A stretch of 64,000 nucleotides of DNA, taken from assembly GCF_033115175.1 (NCBI RefSeq), contig NC_084837.1, positions 67,541,266-67,605,265 on the forward strand, written 5' to 3'. The first letter of the stretch is position 1. The number at the start of each line of letters is the position of its first letter. This DNA is from Lepus europaeus (Eukaryota; Chordata; Mammalia; Lagomorpha; Leporidae). The position numbers were made by a program, and so were the translations under genes. Below are positions 10,673-22,793 of this stretch, piece by piece. The notes under the pieces were generated by a model. It worked only from the letters and a program-made list of their open reading frames with translations, was not told the DNA's origin and made no database searches.

Positions 10673-12109
10673 CTGTTGCTAGTTAGTTGTATATATATTT
10701 ATGGGCTACAACGTGCTATAATAGTTCATAAACATGATGGAATAGTTAAATCAGTCACCTCAAATAGTTGACACTTTTTGTGGTGAGAAAATTTGGAATT
10801 TACTCTTAGTGATTTTAAAATGTCCCATATGCCATTATTTATTACGTGCACCGTGCTGTGCAGTAGATATAAAATAAACTCTATGCCCACTACCTAACTG
10901 CAGCTATGTGCCATTTGGCCATCTTCTCCCCACTTCCCCCTTGCCCCCGCCCATTCCTGGTCACTACCATTGTACTCTCTGCTTCTATTCGATTATTCAA
11001 AATTCCACATATAAATAAGAGCACGTGGTATTTGCCTGTCCTTCTGTGTCTGGTTTATTTACTTAGTGTAATGGTACTGATTCCACCCATGTTATCCGAA
11101 ATGTTCTTTTGCAGGGCTGGATGGTACACATTCCATCGTGTATGTACCACATGTTCTGAATGCTTTCATGTGTTGCTAGCCATGTAGGTTGCTTCCACAT
11201 CTTAGCTAATAACATGAGAAATACTACCATGAACAAGGGAGTGCAGGTAGCTTTTCAATGTACTGACCTCAGATATTTTGGGTAAATTCCTGGAAGTGGT
11301 ATTGCTGGGATGTATTTTAAACTCCTTGAGAAACCTCAGTGTAAGTTTTCATAATGGCTCTTCTAAGTGATAGTCTCACCAATAATGTACAAAGGTTTCT
11401 TTTTCTCTCCATATTTTTGCTAATTCTGTCTTTTTTGTACAATAGCCTTTCTGACAGGCATGAGGTGATATCTCATTGCAGTTTTCATTTGCATTTCCCT
11501 AATGTTTAGTGACATTGGGCACCTCTTCAGTTACATATCTTCTTTTAAGAAATGTCTATTCAAGTTTCTTGCCTATTTTAAATTGGATTATTTCTTTCCT
11601 TGCTATTGAAGTATTTGAGCTCCTTATATATTTTGCCTGTTAACTCCTCATGAGAGGTATGGCTTGAAAAAAATTTTCTTACAGACTGTAGTTTGTCTCT
11701 CCATTCTCTTATTTCCTTTACTCTATAGGGACTTTTAATTTTGATGTAATCCCATTGTCTATCTTCACTTTTGTTGCTTATATTTTTGGGTTCAAATCTA
11801 AAAAAAAATCATTGCCAGAAACAGTGTCATGTAATTTCCTTCAATGTTTTATTTTCAGAATTCACAGTCTTAGGTTTTATGTTTCAGTTTTTAATCTATT
11901 GTGAGCTGATTTTTATATATGGTTTGAGGCAAGGATTCCATTTCCAATTTTCCTGACACCATTTACTGAAGAGCCTGTCCTTTTCCTATTGCATGCTCTT
12001 GGCACCTTTATTGAAAATCTATTGATTATATGTGTATGGGTATATTTCTGGGACCTCTATTCTGTTCCTTGGGTTGATGTGTCTGTTTTTTAATCCAGTT
12101 TATGATGTC

Positions 12110-12174
12110 TTTTTTTAAAAAAGATTTATTTATTTATTTGAAAGCCAGAGTTACACAGAGAGTGAATGAGAGGC

Positions 12175-12220
<46 letters not shown>

Positions 12221-12467
12221 TCTTCTATCTGCTGGTTCACTCCCCAATTGGCTGCAATGGCTGGAGCTGTGCTGATCCAGAGCCAGGAGCTTCTTCCCAG
12301 TCTTCCCATGCAGGTGCTGGGGCCAACGACTTGGCCACCTTCTACTGCTTTCAAAGGCCATAGCAGAGAGTTGGACTGGAAGTGAAGCAGCCGGGTCTTG
12401 AACTGGTGCCCACATGGGATGCCAGCACTGCAGGCTGCGGCTTTACCCGTTATGCCACAGTGCTGGC
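12110..12467 (-). mobile_element. C-repeat inside L1
   Basis: Complete reverse-complement copy with a 36-base (GA)n block (12,181-12,216). It is bounded by similar target sequence, 'atgatgtctttttt' to its left (about 12,103) and 'catggtgtcttttt' to its right (12,471), consistent with a TSD. Confidence 0.9.
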
Positions 12468-12481
12468 CCTCATGGTGTCTT

Positions 12482-12551
12482 TTTTTTTTTACTGTTTTTT
12501 TTTTAAACTTTTATTTAATGAATATAAATTTCCAAAGTACAGCTTATAGAT
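12482..12551 (-). mobile_element. Very short lagomorph L1 3' end
   Basis: Only about 50 bases of the L1 3' terminus plus A-tail (as poly-T) were inserted. The wording 'tttatttaatgaatataaat' with 'ttccaaagtacagcttat' equals the reverse complement of the L1 3' ends seen at 43.2 and 51.4 kb. The TSD CCTCATGGTGTCTT is identical at 12,468-12,481 and 12,552-12,565. Confidence 0.9.
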
Positions 12552-13746
12552 CCTCATGGTGTCTTAATTACTATTATTTTGTAGTATATAGATGGTTTCC
12601 AGCTTACAATTTTTTGATTTTATGACGCTATGAAAGCAAAATGTGTGTAGTAAAAACCATATTCTGAATTTTTTAACTTTTTGGTCTTTTCTCAAACTAG
12701 TGATACATGTATGGTGCTTTGTTATGATGCTGGGCAACAGCAGTGAGCTGTAACTCCCAGTAAGCAATGCAATCAGGAGAGTAAACAACTGATGTTCTAC
12801 AGTGTTCTATGTTGCTAAGCTATTTTGCTCAATAGAGTAGGATAATTAAATGCATTTTCAACTTATGATATTTCCAATCTATGATGGATTTATTGAGACA
12901 TAACCCCACTGTAAGTCACAGAGCATCTGTAGTGTGGAAAGAGACGGTTTTATGCCTTCAGCTTTGTTGTTTTTGTTCATGATTGTCTTGGATATTTAGG
13001 GTTTCTGTGGTCCATATGACATTTTAGATTTTTTATTTATATGAAAAATAACACTGAAATTTTTATAGGCATTGCATTGGATCTGTAGATTGCTTTGGGT
13101 GGTGTGGATATTTTAGTAATATTAATTCTTCCCATTCATGAATATGAACTGTCCTGTGATTTATTTGTGTAACTTTAAGTTTCTTTCATGAATGATTTAT
13201 AGTTTTCAGTGTATAGGTATTTGACCTCCTTGGTTAAATTTATTTCTAAATATTTTATTTTTTATAGCTTTTATAAGTGGGATTGTTCTCTTGATTTCCT
13301 TTATGGAAAGCTTGTTATTAGTGTATACAAACATTATGAATTTTTGTATGGTGATTTAATATCCTGTAACTACCGTATTCATTAGGGTTTTCTATATATA
13401 AGGTTGTGTTGTCAGCAAAAAGCAGCACTTCTTTCTTTCCTATTTGGATGCATTTTATTCTTTCTGTTTCTTAATTGCTCTAGCAATAACTTTCAATTCT
13501 GTGTTGAATAGAGGTGGAGAGAGTGAGCATTGTTGCCTTGTTCCAGATTTTAGACAAAGCCCAAACCCATAACCAGCAACGGGAGACAAGACAAGGGAAG
13601 GTTAACAGAGGAGGGCAAGACACCTCATTGACAGTAATTTTCAGATCTGTTCCTTTCACCATCACCCCAGTTCAGGTTGTTATGTTATACTCAGTATGCA
13701 TAATGGTGATAATAATAATGATAATGAAGATGATCCTAATACAACA

Positions 13747-13776
13747 TGGCATTTAAATGCTTACTATTTGTCTTAT

Positions 13777-13823
<47 letters not shown>

Positions 13824-14292
13824 TACAGACACAGAAATCTTCCATTCACTGGTTCACTCCCTGAATGCCTGCAACAGCTGGGGTTGAGCCAGGCTGAAGC
13901 CAAGAGCTCTGAACTCAATCCAGGTCTTTCACATGTGTAGCAAGGACTCAAGCAGTTGTGCCATCACTTGCTCCCTCCCTGGGTGCACATTAGTAGGAAG
14001 CTGCCCTCAGAAACAGAGCCAGTACTTGAACAAGTACTCCGATACGATGCAGGCATCGCAAGTGGCATCTTAACGAATGACTGTGCCAGACACCCCAGTT
14101 TTGTACATATTACCTCATTTAATCCTCACAACCAACCTATGAGGTAGGCAGTATTTCATTGTCCATTTTGTAGATGTAGGAAGGCTTGGAGTGGTTGAAT
14201 AACTTGCTCAGGTTCACACTGGAAGTGTGAAGCAGGAATTCCAAATCAAACTGCTTGGCTCCAAACACAAGTCCATAATCACTAAAGCTTTG
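13747..14292 (-). repeat. MIR split by a C-repeat
   Basis: The left part (13,747-13,779) reads 'ggcatttaaatgcttact' as in MIR 'acatttattgagcacttact'. The right part (14,098-14,292) has 'acctcatttaatcctcac', 'cctatgaggtaggcagta' and 'aacttgctcaggttcacact'. A C-repeat interrupts the two halves. Confidence 0.8.
13780..14097 (-). mobile_element. C-repeat inside MIR
   Basis: Starts with about 40 bases of GA repeat (13,780-13,819), then 'atcttccattcactggttca', with the head near 'gactgtgccagacacccc'. The A-rich tail is missing or eroded. Confidence 0.75.
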
Positions 14293-14384
14293 TTATTTTA
14301 TAACTCAATTTCTTCCCCCTTGGCTGGCCTTAGATTGCTGTCAGATTTAATATTCTTAAAATACTACTCTGAATGTTTTGTTAC

Positions 14385-14650
14385 TTTGTTAAAAAGCCTT
14401 CTTGGCTTCTTCTCCCACACACAGTAAATTGCTAACTTCAGTTGGGCAGCACACCGTCTGTCTCCAGTCTGGCTTGCCAGCCACCACCTCCCCTATTCCT
14501 CCTAGGAACCTCCCACTCCTGCCAGGCAGATCTGCTCACTGCTTCCAAGATGACCTCTCATTTTGCTCTGCCCTGAGCTCACCAGGTGCTTTGCCTGTTG
14601 TTATGTCTTTGGCGATGTCACGTCCCTGCTAGCTATTTTCTCCATCTTCT
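14385..14650 (-). repeat. Probable L2 3' segment
   Basis: C/T-rich wording ('gccttcttggcttcttctcc', 'ctgctcactgcttccaagatgacctctcatt' region, 'tgctttgcctgttgttatg') resembles the reverse complement of the LINE2 3' region. It is heavily diverged, so the family call is tentative. Confidence 0.5.
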
Positions 14651-15203
14651 CCTTTCTAGCATTTAAACTCAGTGTAACACTTGCACTTGGCAGGAGCGCT
14701 CAGGACGTGATGGGGGATCTAAGGCATGCCCAAAGACCTGGGGATGTTTAGCCTGAAGGACAGATGTCTCACAGGGACTAAACCAGCCCTCTTGAATTAG
14801 AAGTGTGCTCTGAGAAAGGTTTAGAATAGTAATATTCAGCTCGAGGCTGTGACAGATAACAGGGAATCTATTATTGTATTTAGACGTAGATGGAAGCTAG
14901 TATGTCCTTTCATCTTTGAGAAGTTCCAATTTCTAGATTTAATGTCACTAAGGAATAGGCTGTCCTTTCTTCAGTGATCAAACTATATTTTGTTGTTCAC
15001 TGCTTCTCCACAAAGATCTTTCTGATAGGTCAAAAATAGATACAAAATTCAAGTTCTTTCTCAATTCCATTGGCTCTTTTCTTTGTTATCAACAGAAGGT
15101 GTCCGAATTAAGGGCTATTAAGTTTCAGTATTCATAAACTAAACTATGTGCATGTATTCACTTACTATGGTAACAAATGGCGTTCAGCAATTCACAGCAT
15201 GAC
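14651..15203. other. Mostly unknown; possible ancient repeat
   Basis: Wording near 14,735-14,830 ('ggggatgtttagcctgaagg') recalls an ancient mammalian interspersed repeat that I cannot name. No gene signal seen. Confidence 0.3.
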
Positions 15204-15218
15204 AAGTTGTGAATACTT

Positions 15219-15586
15219 TTTTTTTTTATTTTTTATTTTTGACAGGCAGAGTGGACAGTGTGAGAGAGAGAGAGACAGAGAGAAAGGTCTTCCTTTGCCA
15301 TTGGTTCACCCTCCAATGGCCACCGCGGCCGGTGCGCTGTGGCCGGTGCGCTGCGGCCGGCTCACTGCGCTGATCCGAAGCCAGGAGCCAGGTGCTTCTC
15401 CTGGTTTCCCATGCGGGTGCAGGGCCCAAGCACTTGGGCCATCCTCCACTGCCTTCCCGGGCCATAGCAGAGAGCTGGCCTGGAAGAGGGGCAACCGGGT
15501 CAGAATCCGGCGCCCTGATCGGGACTAGAACCCGGTGTGCCGGCGCTGCAAGGCGGAGGATTAGCCTGTGGAGCCACGGTGCCGGC
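15219..15586 (-). mobile_element. Young GC-rich C-repeat with 15-bp TSD
   Basis: Young-subfamily copy in reverse complement with a duplicated GC segment ('ggccggtgcgctg' appears twice at 15,328-15,355). The TSD is AAGTTGTGAATACTT (15,204-15,218) and AAGTTGTGCATACTT (15,587-15,601). Confidence 0.94.
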
Positions 15587-15846
15587 AAGTTGTGCATACT
15601 TATAAGTCGAGGTTAGGAACTTTCATGAAAGTCCCAACACATTGCCTCATGATTAATTATTGTCTTTTTTTTTAAACTATGATAACATAACATTTGTGAG
15701 GTACTTATAACAAAGCTTATTTTAACTAAAAAGAATCATTGTTACCTATTTGGCATCATTATCTGTTTAGTTAATTGTGAGGATTGTTATATTAATATTG
15801 TGGTATTTTAAGGTATCTATTTGTTTAATAAATATTTTGCACTTTA

Positions 15847-15905
15847 TTTTTTATTTTTCTAAAGATTTTTATTTATTTAAAATCAGAGCCACACAGAGAG
15901 AAGAG

Positions 15906-15949
<44 letters not shown>

Positions 15950-16202
15950 GGGTCCCCAATCACTGGTTCACTCCCCAACTGGCTGTAACAGCTGGAGCTA
16001 TGCTGATCTGAAGCCAGGAGCTTCTTCCAGGTCTCCCAAATGGGTGCAGGAGCCCAAGGACTTGGACCATCCTCTACTGCTTTCCCAGGCCACAGCTGAG
16101 AGCTGGATCGGAAATGGAGCAGCTGAGACTCAAACCGGCGCCCATATGGGATGCCAGCACTGCAGGCGGTGGTCTCACCTGCTACGCCACAGCGCTGGCC
16201 CC
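15847..16202 (-). mobile_element. C-repeat with 16-bp TSD
   Basis: Complete reverse-complement copy with a GA block at 15,908-15,948 and head 'ccacagcgctggcccc'. The TSD is AATATTTTGCACTTTA (15,831-15,846) and AACATTTTGCACTTTA (16,203-16,218). The 211-codon plus-strand frame across it is SINE read-through. Confidence 0.92.
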
Positions 16203-16867
16203 AACATTTTGCACTTTAAATTTGTAAATAACAATACTTTGAAACCATATGTTCAATTCAAATATGAGTTATCTTTACTGCTGTCAAAATGCCCCCATTG
16301 CTATGTATATAATTCTGTACTCTTTCTCTACTATTTCCAAGCTGCTTTCTTATTCAATGTTTTCATCACTGTTCCCAAGATTATCCTGTCCCTGAAACAC
16401 TTTGTGCTCTGAGGTCTTTTGTGTCTGCTCAGGTATGCTTCTGATGAAAGGATCTACTTAGTGTTTATTTTTGTAACAAGGATTCAAAACCCAGATGGGT
16501 TCTTGAATGAAATGGACTTTGAGTATTGTTTTGGATTTTGGGAAGATTTTGTGCTTTTCAGACTTCTATAGTGAAACCTGGTGGCCCCTCACTCTCCTGA
16601 GCTGAGCACTCTCGTGGACTGCATCCCATCGTTCAGCATTTCCAGGGTTTTCTTTCTACCCATAGAAGCTACCATGTGATTAGGAACTGCACTGACAGGC
16701 TTCCCTTGGGTACGAAACATTGGAAATGTGTATCCAAAAGAGAAGGAAAAGGAGATGTGTTACTTATTCCATGAAAACAATTTAATTTCTACAGTTATTT
16801 GTAATTATCTCTTATAAACAAGCCAATAAGATCAGCCAGAGCTGTGAAAGAGTAGTTTCAAAAAGGA

Positions 16868-17257
16868 ATGATTATTCACGCAGATAACAGCAAGCGATTC
16901 CAACAGAGCTTTATTTCATACTATTATAGACTTTCCCTAAAAGAAACAGTAATCTTTGTGAGGAGCATGGGGAACTATCTCTTCAATATAAATCCAATTT
17001 ATTTTGGCCAGTTGATTGGTGTTTGCAGCCAGATCATTGAACGTGATATTAATTATTCATTAAGATATGTAAAAGAACAGAATTTGTCTTCTCATGCAGT
17101 CAAAATTGATGAGGTTTTGCAATTGTGCTATCGGAAGAGCTTACAACTCAATGCTAAAACTCAATATAATCTTAATAAAAAATTTGAAAAAGGCACCAAT
17201 AATTTCAACTTTCTCATATCTACAGAACATTTATTTTATTGGACCCTCATGTCCTAG
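16868..17257 (+). other. 129-codon open frame, probably non-coding
   Basis: This is the longest open frame in DNA that I cannot assign to a repeat. The predicted peptide begins MIIHADNSKRFQQSF and is rich in Asn, Lys, Leu and Ile. I recognise no motif, signal peptide or membrane segment. AT-rich DNA produces such frames by chance, and there is no clear Kozak context (the ATG is preceded by 'aaaagga'). I would treat it as non-coding unless conservation shows otherwise. Confidence 0.15.
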
Positions 17258-17790
17258 TAAAAGTGTGTTGAAATATTCTTTTTACATATAATCATATGGT
17301 TATGGCTTTTTAAAAATCTCAAGAACATTTTTAATGAAAGGTCATAATCACTATAATGGAGCTTAAAAAGATTGCAATTTGGATAACAAAATTGCAACTC
17401 ATATCTTTATATGAGGCATTTACTGTAGCACGTATTTCAGCATTTTGGTTCTCAGATAAGAAAATATTGGGACTCTAACCATGTTTAGTAGAAATTAAAG
17501 TAGTGTTCCCATAGATAAGTATCACTGAGCATAAAATAGGTTTGTCTTCAATCGGGAATATAATCAGAGATACAGCTGAAAGCCAGGCCCTGCCACCACC
17601 ATGCCCTCCATCGCTTCAGAGCAGAGAGGAGCTAGGAAGGTACGTCTGATATCCTGGTGCTTCCCTGAAGAGATCAGCAGTGGCCAACGACCATGTGATG
17701 TTTTTCTATACCATGTTCTGAGAGCTGAAATGAAAATTTCAGTTTCAAAGACTGCATATGTTTGGGAAGGAGATACTTCCGGGAGAAGGG

Positions 17791-17814
17791 GTGTGTGTGT
17801 GTGTGTGTGTGTGT
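17791..17814. repeat. (GT)n microsatellite
   Basis: About 12 GT units in a row ('gtgtgtgtgtgtgtgtgt'). Confidence 0.95.
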
Positions 17815-18936
17815 ATTGGATGGGTCTCCCTGGCCACAAAGAATAGAAAATCTATACTCCTGCTGATTTAAACAGTAGGGTGGCATGGCCTACATCACTG
17901 GGAGACCAGAACCAGAGCAGGCTCCAGGCACAGTGATCAGAAGATCAAATGATGATAGTAAGGACCCTGGATTTTTCCACTTTTCTGCTCTCCTTCCTTC
18001 TAGGTCATTTCTTGTATGGTTGTAAAATTACCAATGGCAATCATTATTCTGTATTCAAAACCAGCAGAAAAAAGACATTCTCTGTGTATGGATGTATGTT
18101 CCTCCTTTTGGTACAACTGGCCTATCCTCGGTCATGTGCAACGATGGGAAAATGATGTGTGCAGATTGGGTTGCATTGATCAGAAGTTTAGGGAGTGGGA
18201 GGATGTCTGGGTTCTCTTAGGAAGGATGAAAAGAAGAGATGGATGTTGGGTAAGGAACCAAAGTGTCTTCTACCACAAAAGACTGTTTTTCTTGACTTGT
18301 GGGAAGCTTGCTTCTGGCAGACCATTTGTTCAGGTTCTTAGCTCTGTAGCATGCCTTCCCATCTCCATTCCTTTCTCCCTCTCAGGCATATTGCTATGAT
18401 GGCTTGATAATGACCTGTTACTGTGTGTTCTATGTTTCACAACCCTCTTCAGGTATATTTATTTTCTCTAACTTACAGGCAACAGAACACTTTTGACCCA
18501 TGGTATCCAACTTTTCCTCTAGAAAAGTTGTAACAAAATGTGTTTATCCCAACTCCATGTGAGTTTATAATTTTCCATTCTTGGATATCATCAAATTAGA
18601 AAATTGGTTAAGAAATAATAATAACATGCTTTCTTATTTTAAAATTTATATTTTGAGGATTTTTCAAATTTGATTAGATTGTAAAACATAATTTGTTTAC
18701 ATATTATTTCTTAACAATTATGTTTAATTTTTTTCTAATTGAGATTCTGAATTTTTCTATGCCTTTTGCCTGTGTCCTTTTCATGAGCCTTCTGCTTATT
18801 TACCAATTGGGATAAAATTATTTTCTTGATGAATTCCCTCAGTGTTCCAAAGTTTTTACCTCTTCCTGAACCCATTGTGCTTTTTGCCCTATACCTTGGA
18901 GTTCCTCCTAGAAAAGGAAACCATTTCCCATCCCAC

Positions 18937-19330
18937 ATTTACTCGTCCATTTTGTGTTGCTAGAATAAACTACTGGCAGCTGGGTAACTTGTAAAGTTTG
19001 TTTGGCTCATGATTCTGGAAATTCAGGCGATGGTGCTGTTGTCTGGTGAGGGCCTTTGCTGTGTCACAGTGTAGCAGATGAGAGGAAACAGAATCAGCTA
19101 GGGGAAGTGTGTAGAAGGGGCCAAAAACATGGACTGACCTCACTTTAGAACAAGCCCACTCTTGAATGAACTGAGATATCAGCATTAATATCTTCCAAAG
19201 GTGGTATCCCCATAACCCCATTACCTTCCACTAGGCTTCACCTCTTAAAGGTCCCACTGCCTCAATACCACCACACTGGGACCAAACTTCCAGCACGCGA
19301 GCCTTTGGGGCCAAACCACATCCACACATA
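18937..19330 (-). mobile_element. MaLR-type LTR (MST/MLT1A-like)
   Basis: Reverse-complement MaLR LTR wording is well ordered: 'cattttgtgttgctagaata', 'ctgggtaacttgtaaag', 'tctggtgagggcctttgctg', 'cacctcttaaaggtcccact' and 'gcctttggggccaaacca'. This is an ancient non-autonomous ERVL-related LTR; no TSD is visible. The subfamily is not certain. Confidence 0.7.
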
Positions 19331-19334
19331 GCAC

Positions 19335-19660
19335 CACCTGAGGTACTCTGAGCAACAGAATGGGGCGGAAGTGACGGCGTATCACTTTCGCGCCTAAGCC
19401 CCCAGTATCCTTCCCTGTGTATATTTCCGCTTTCCTTCCTGCCATCGCCACAAGTGCCTGCCAGGACTGCTGGAGGAAGAGAGACAAGTGGAGAGGGGCA
19501 ATTATTAATGGACACCAAGACATGAGCCTGAACAAAGCGGAGATCAGCAGAGCCACCCAGCTAACCCAGAGCGGGCTCAGCAGGAGCAATGAATACTTGT
19601 AGTCCTTTCAGGTTCTGGTTATTTGTTAGGTGGCATTGTTACGGTGATAGACAACTGGGG
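19335..19660 (+). mobile_element. Probable MLT1-like LTR
   Basis: Plus-strand landmarks: 'gcagaatggggcggaagtg'-like start, 'cgtatcactttcgcgcct', 'gagccacccagctaaccc', and an end 'ggttatttgttaggtggc..gtgatagacaactgg' typical of MLT1 3' ends. It abuts the preceding MaLR LTR in the opposite orientation. Confidence 0.6.
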
Positions 19661-19775
19661 AAACCATTATCCTCTTTCATCTATTACAATATACATATAT
19701 GTTAGATTTTGTTATACAATTTTGCTTGAGATGTTTTGACTTACAGAAATTTAAGAGGTTTATATAGCCAATATT

Positions 19776-20300
19776 CTTTTTTTTTAAACTTTTATTTAAT
19801 GAATATAAATTTCCAGTGTACAGCTTATGGATTACAATGGCTCCCCCCCCCATAACTTCCCTCCCACCCGCAACCCTCCCCTCTCCCGCTCCCTCTCCCC
19901 TTCCATTTGCATCAAGATTCATTTTCAATTCTCTTTATATACAGAAAATCAATTTAGTATAAAGATTTCAACAGTTTGCACCCACATAGAAACACAAAGT
20001 GAAACATACTGTTTGAGTACTAGTTATAGCATTAAATCACAATGTACAGCACATTAAGGACAGAGATCCCACATGAGGAGCAAGTGCACAGTGGCTCCTG
20101 TTGTTGACCCAACAAATTGACACTCTAGTTTATGATGCCAGTAACCACCCTAGGCTGTCGTCATGAGTTGCCAAGGCTATGGAAGCCTTCCAAGTTTGCC
20201 GACTCTGATCATATTTAGACAAGGTCATAAAAGACAGAGTGAGGATAGTAACCAATGATCCTAAGAGTGGCATTTTTCTCCTTAGTGAGTCTTTCCATTG
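19776..20300 (-). mobile_element. Lagomorph L1 3'UTR, 5'-truncated
   Basis: The reverse complement matches the 3'UTRs at 42.66-43.22 kb and 51.0-51.44 kb: poly-T then 'ttttatttaatgaatata', the G-rich stretch (here C-rich, 19,842-19,902), 'gactctgatcatatttagac'. Only the 3' end of the element was copied. The left boundary is clear and the right one is estimated. Confidence 0.85.
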
Positions 20301-20652
20301 TTTCAACATATAGAAAATCCTGTACAGAGGAATAAAACAATTATGAACATTCATTTTCTTTTGCAGTTTCAATTTTGCACCTGTGTTTTACACATCTCTG
20401 GGTTATTTGGTATGACCTCAGAACCTAGAAATTTTTTTTTTTTCAAAAATAAGTTTCTGAACAACTTCACTCTTTTCCCGGTTAAATTAATGAAACTATC
20501 TCCGTATATTTGGCTCTTAGACGTATACTAACATGTACATTTAAAATATTATATATCATGGTATTTTCCGGATTGTAATTTTACAGTATGGTTTACCATT
20601 TGTAAGGATTTGACACCTCTCATTTTTGAAACTTTCTTTATAGATAAACTTC
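20301..20652. other. AT-rich flank of the SMAD5 retrocopy
   Basis: No repeat recognised. It ends in 'agataaacttc', just before the retrocopy's left TSD. Confidence 0.35.
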
Positions 20653-20664
20653 AGAACCATATGG
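20653..20664. repeat. SMAD5P: Left TSD of SMAD5 retrocopy
   Basis: AGAACCATATGG here matches AGAACCATGTGG at 28,588-28,599 (11 of 12). The junction 'TTC/AGAA' resembles the L1 endonuclease preference TT/AAAA. Confidence 0.88.
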
Positions 20665-21029
20665 TGGGGTCGTGGGCGAGTGGGCGCCACACGCGTGTCC
20701 AGGGACCAGGCTGCTAATAAAGTTGCAGCGAGGGGAGGCGCAGCCGCGGCGCGGGGAGAGCGCTCCCAGCCGGCCCGTGAGACTTGAACCAATGACAGCA
20801 ACATATGGCACTTGTGGAGAGAAATGCCACTCTTCCCTGCTTAAGGGGAACTTCGGCTTAGGATCTGTATAGGACTTTCCCCCGCGGTCTGTTCTTGAGT
20901 AGCCACGGACTGACCACAGGGAGGTCTGAAGGTTTGTATCACATGACGTTGATGGCCAGCTTCTTTTCTTTCACTAGCCCAGCGGTAAAGTGATTGTTGG
21001 GCTGGAAGCAAGGTGATGAGGAGAAATGA

Positions 21030-21191
<162 letters not shown>

Positions 21192-21194
21192 TGA

Positions 21195-21368
<174 letters not shown>

Positions 21369-21633
21369 TGATTTGGATCCCCAGCACAGCCTTCCGGTTC
21401 AGTTTTGGGACCTGAGTGGTAATGAACCACACGTGCTGCAGAGTGCCACGTTTCCAGAATCTCTCCAGCAGTCTGGCAACACTCCTTTCCCATTATCTTC
21501 AAACAGCCCCATCCGCCTTCCTCTGTTATCTGCACACTCTCCAATTCCTGGCACGTTCTGGACCGGGAAGTCGCTTTCAGCTCCCAGCTGATACACCTCC
21601 TCCTGATCAGATGGCACAAGGCAATTCACAGTC

Positions 21634-22249
<616 letters not shown>

Positions 22250-22252
22250 TAA

Positions 22253-22793
<541 letters not shown>

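Larger units (their letters stand above)
10680..13552 (-). mobile_element. Old L1, 5'-truncated, with nested insertions
   Basis: Reading the minus strand, this runs from an L1 ORF2 reverse-transcriptase segment (near 13,500, where the plus strand reads 'gtgagcattgttgccttgtt') through the ORF2 C-terminal part ('gatatctcattgcag..tttgcatttccctaatg', 11,466-11,504) into an L1M-like 3'UTR ('tatttatgggctacaacgtg' near 10,695). No frame survives. It contains a C-repeat at 12,110 and a small L1 3' end at 12,482. Confidence 0.8.
16219..18936. other. Largest mostly unique block in the left half
   Basis: About 2.7 kb with no firmly named repeat. It holds a 129-codon open frame on the plus strand (16,868-17,257) of Asn/Lys/Ile-rich composition and no recognised domain, a (GT)n run at 17,791-17,814, and wording at about 17,850-18,260 that recalls an ancient interspersed repeat. 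No splice-linked exons recognised. Confidence 0.4.

Noticed and set aside
15777-16412. 211-codon plus-strand open frame, the longest in the window
   Set aside because: Most of it lies over a C-repeat and its GA microsatellite, giving an RERERE run. It is SINE read-through, not a gene.
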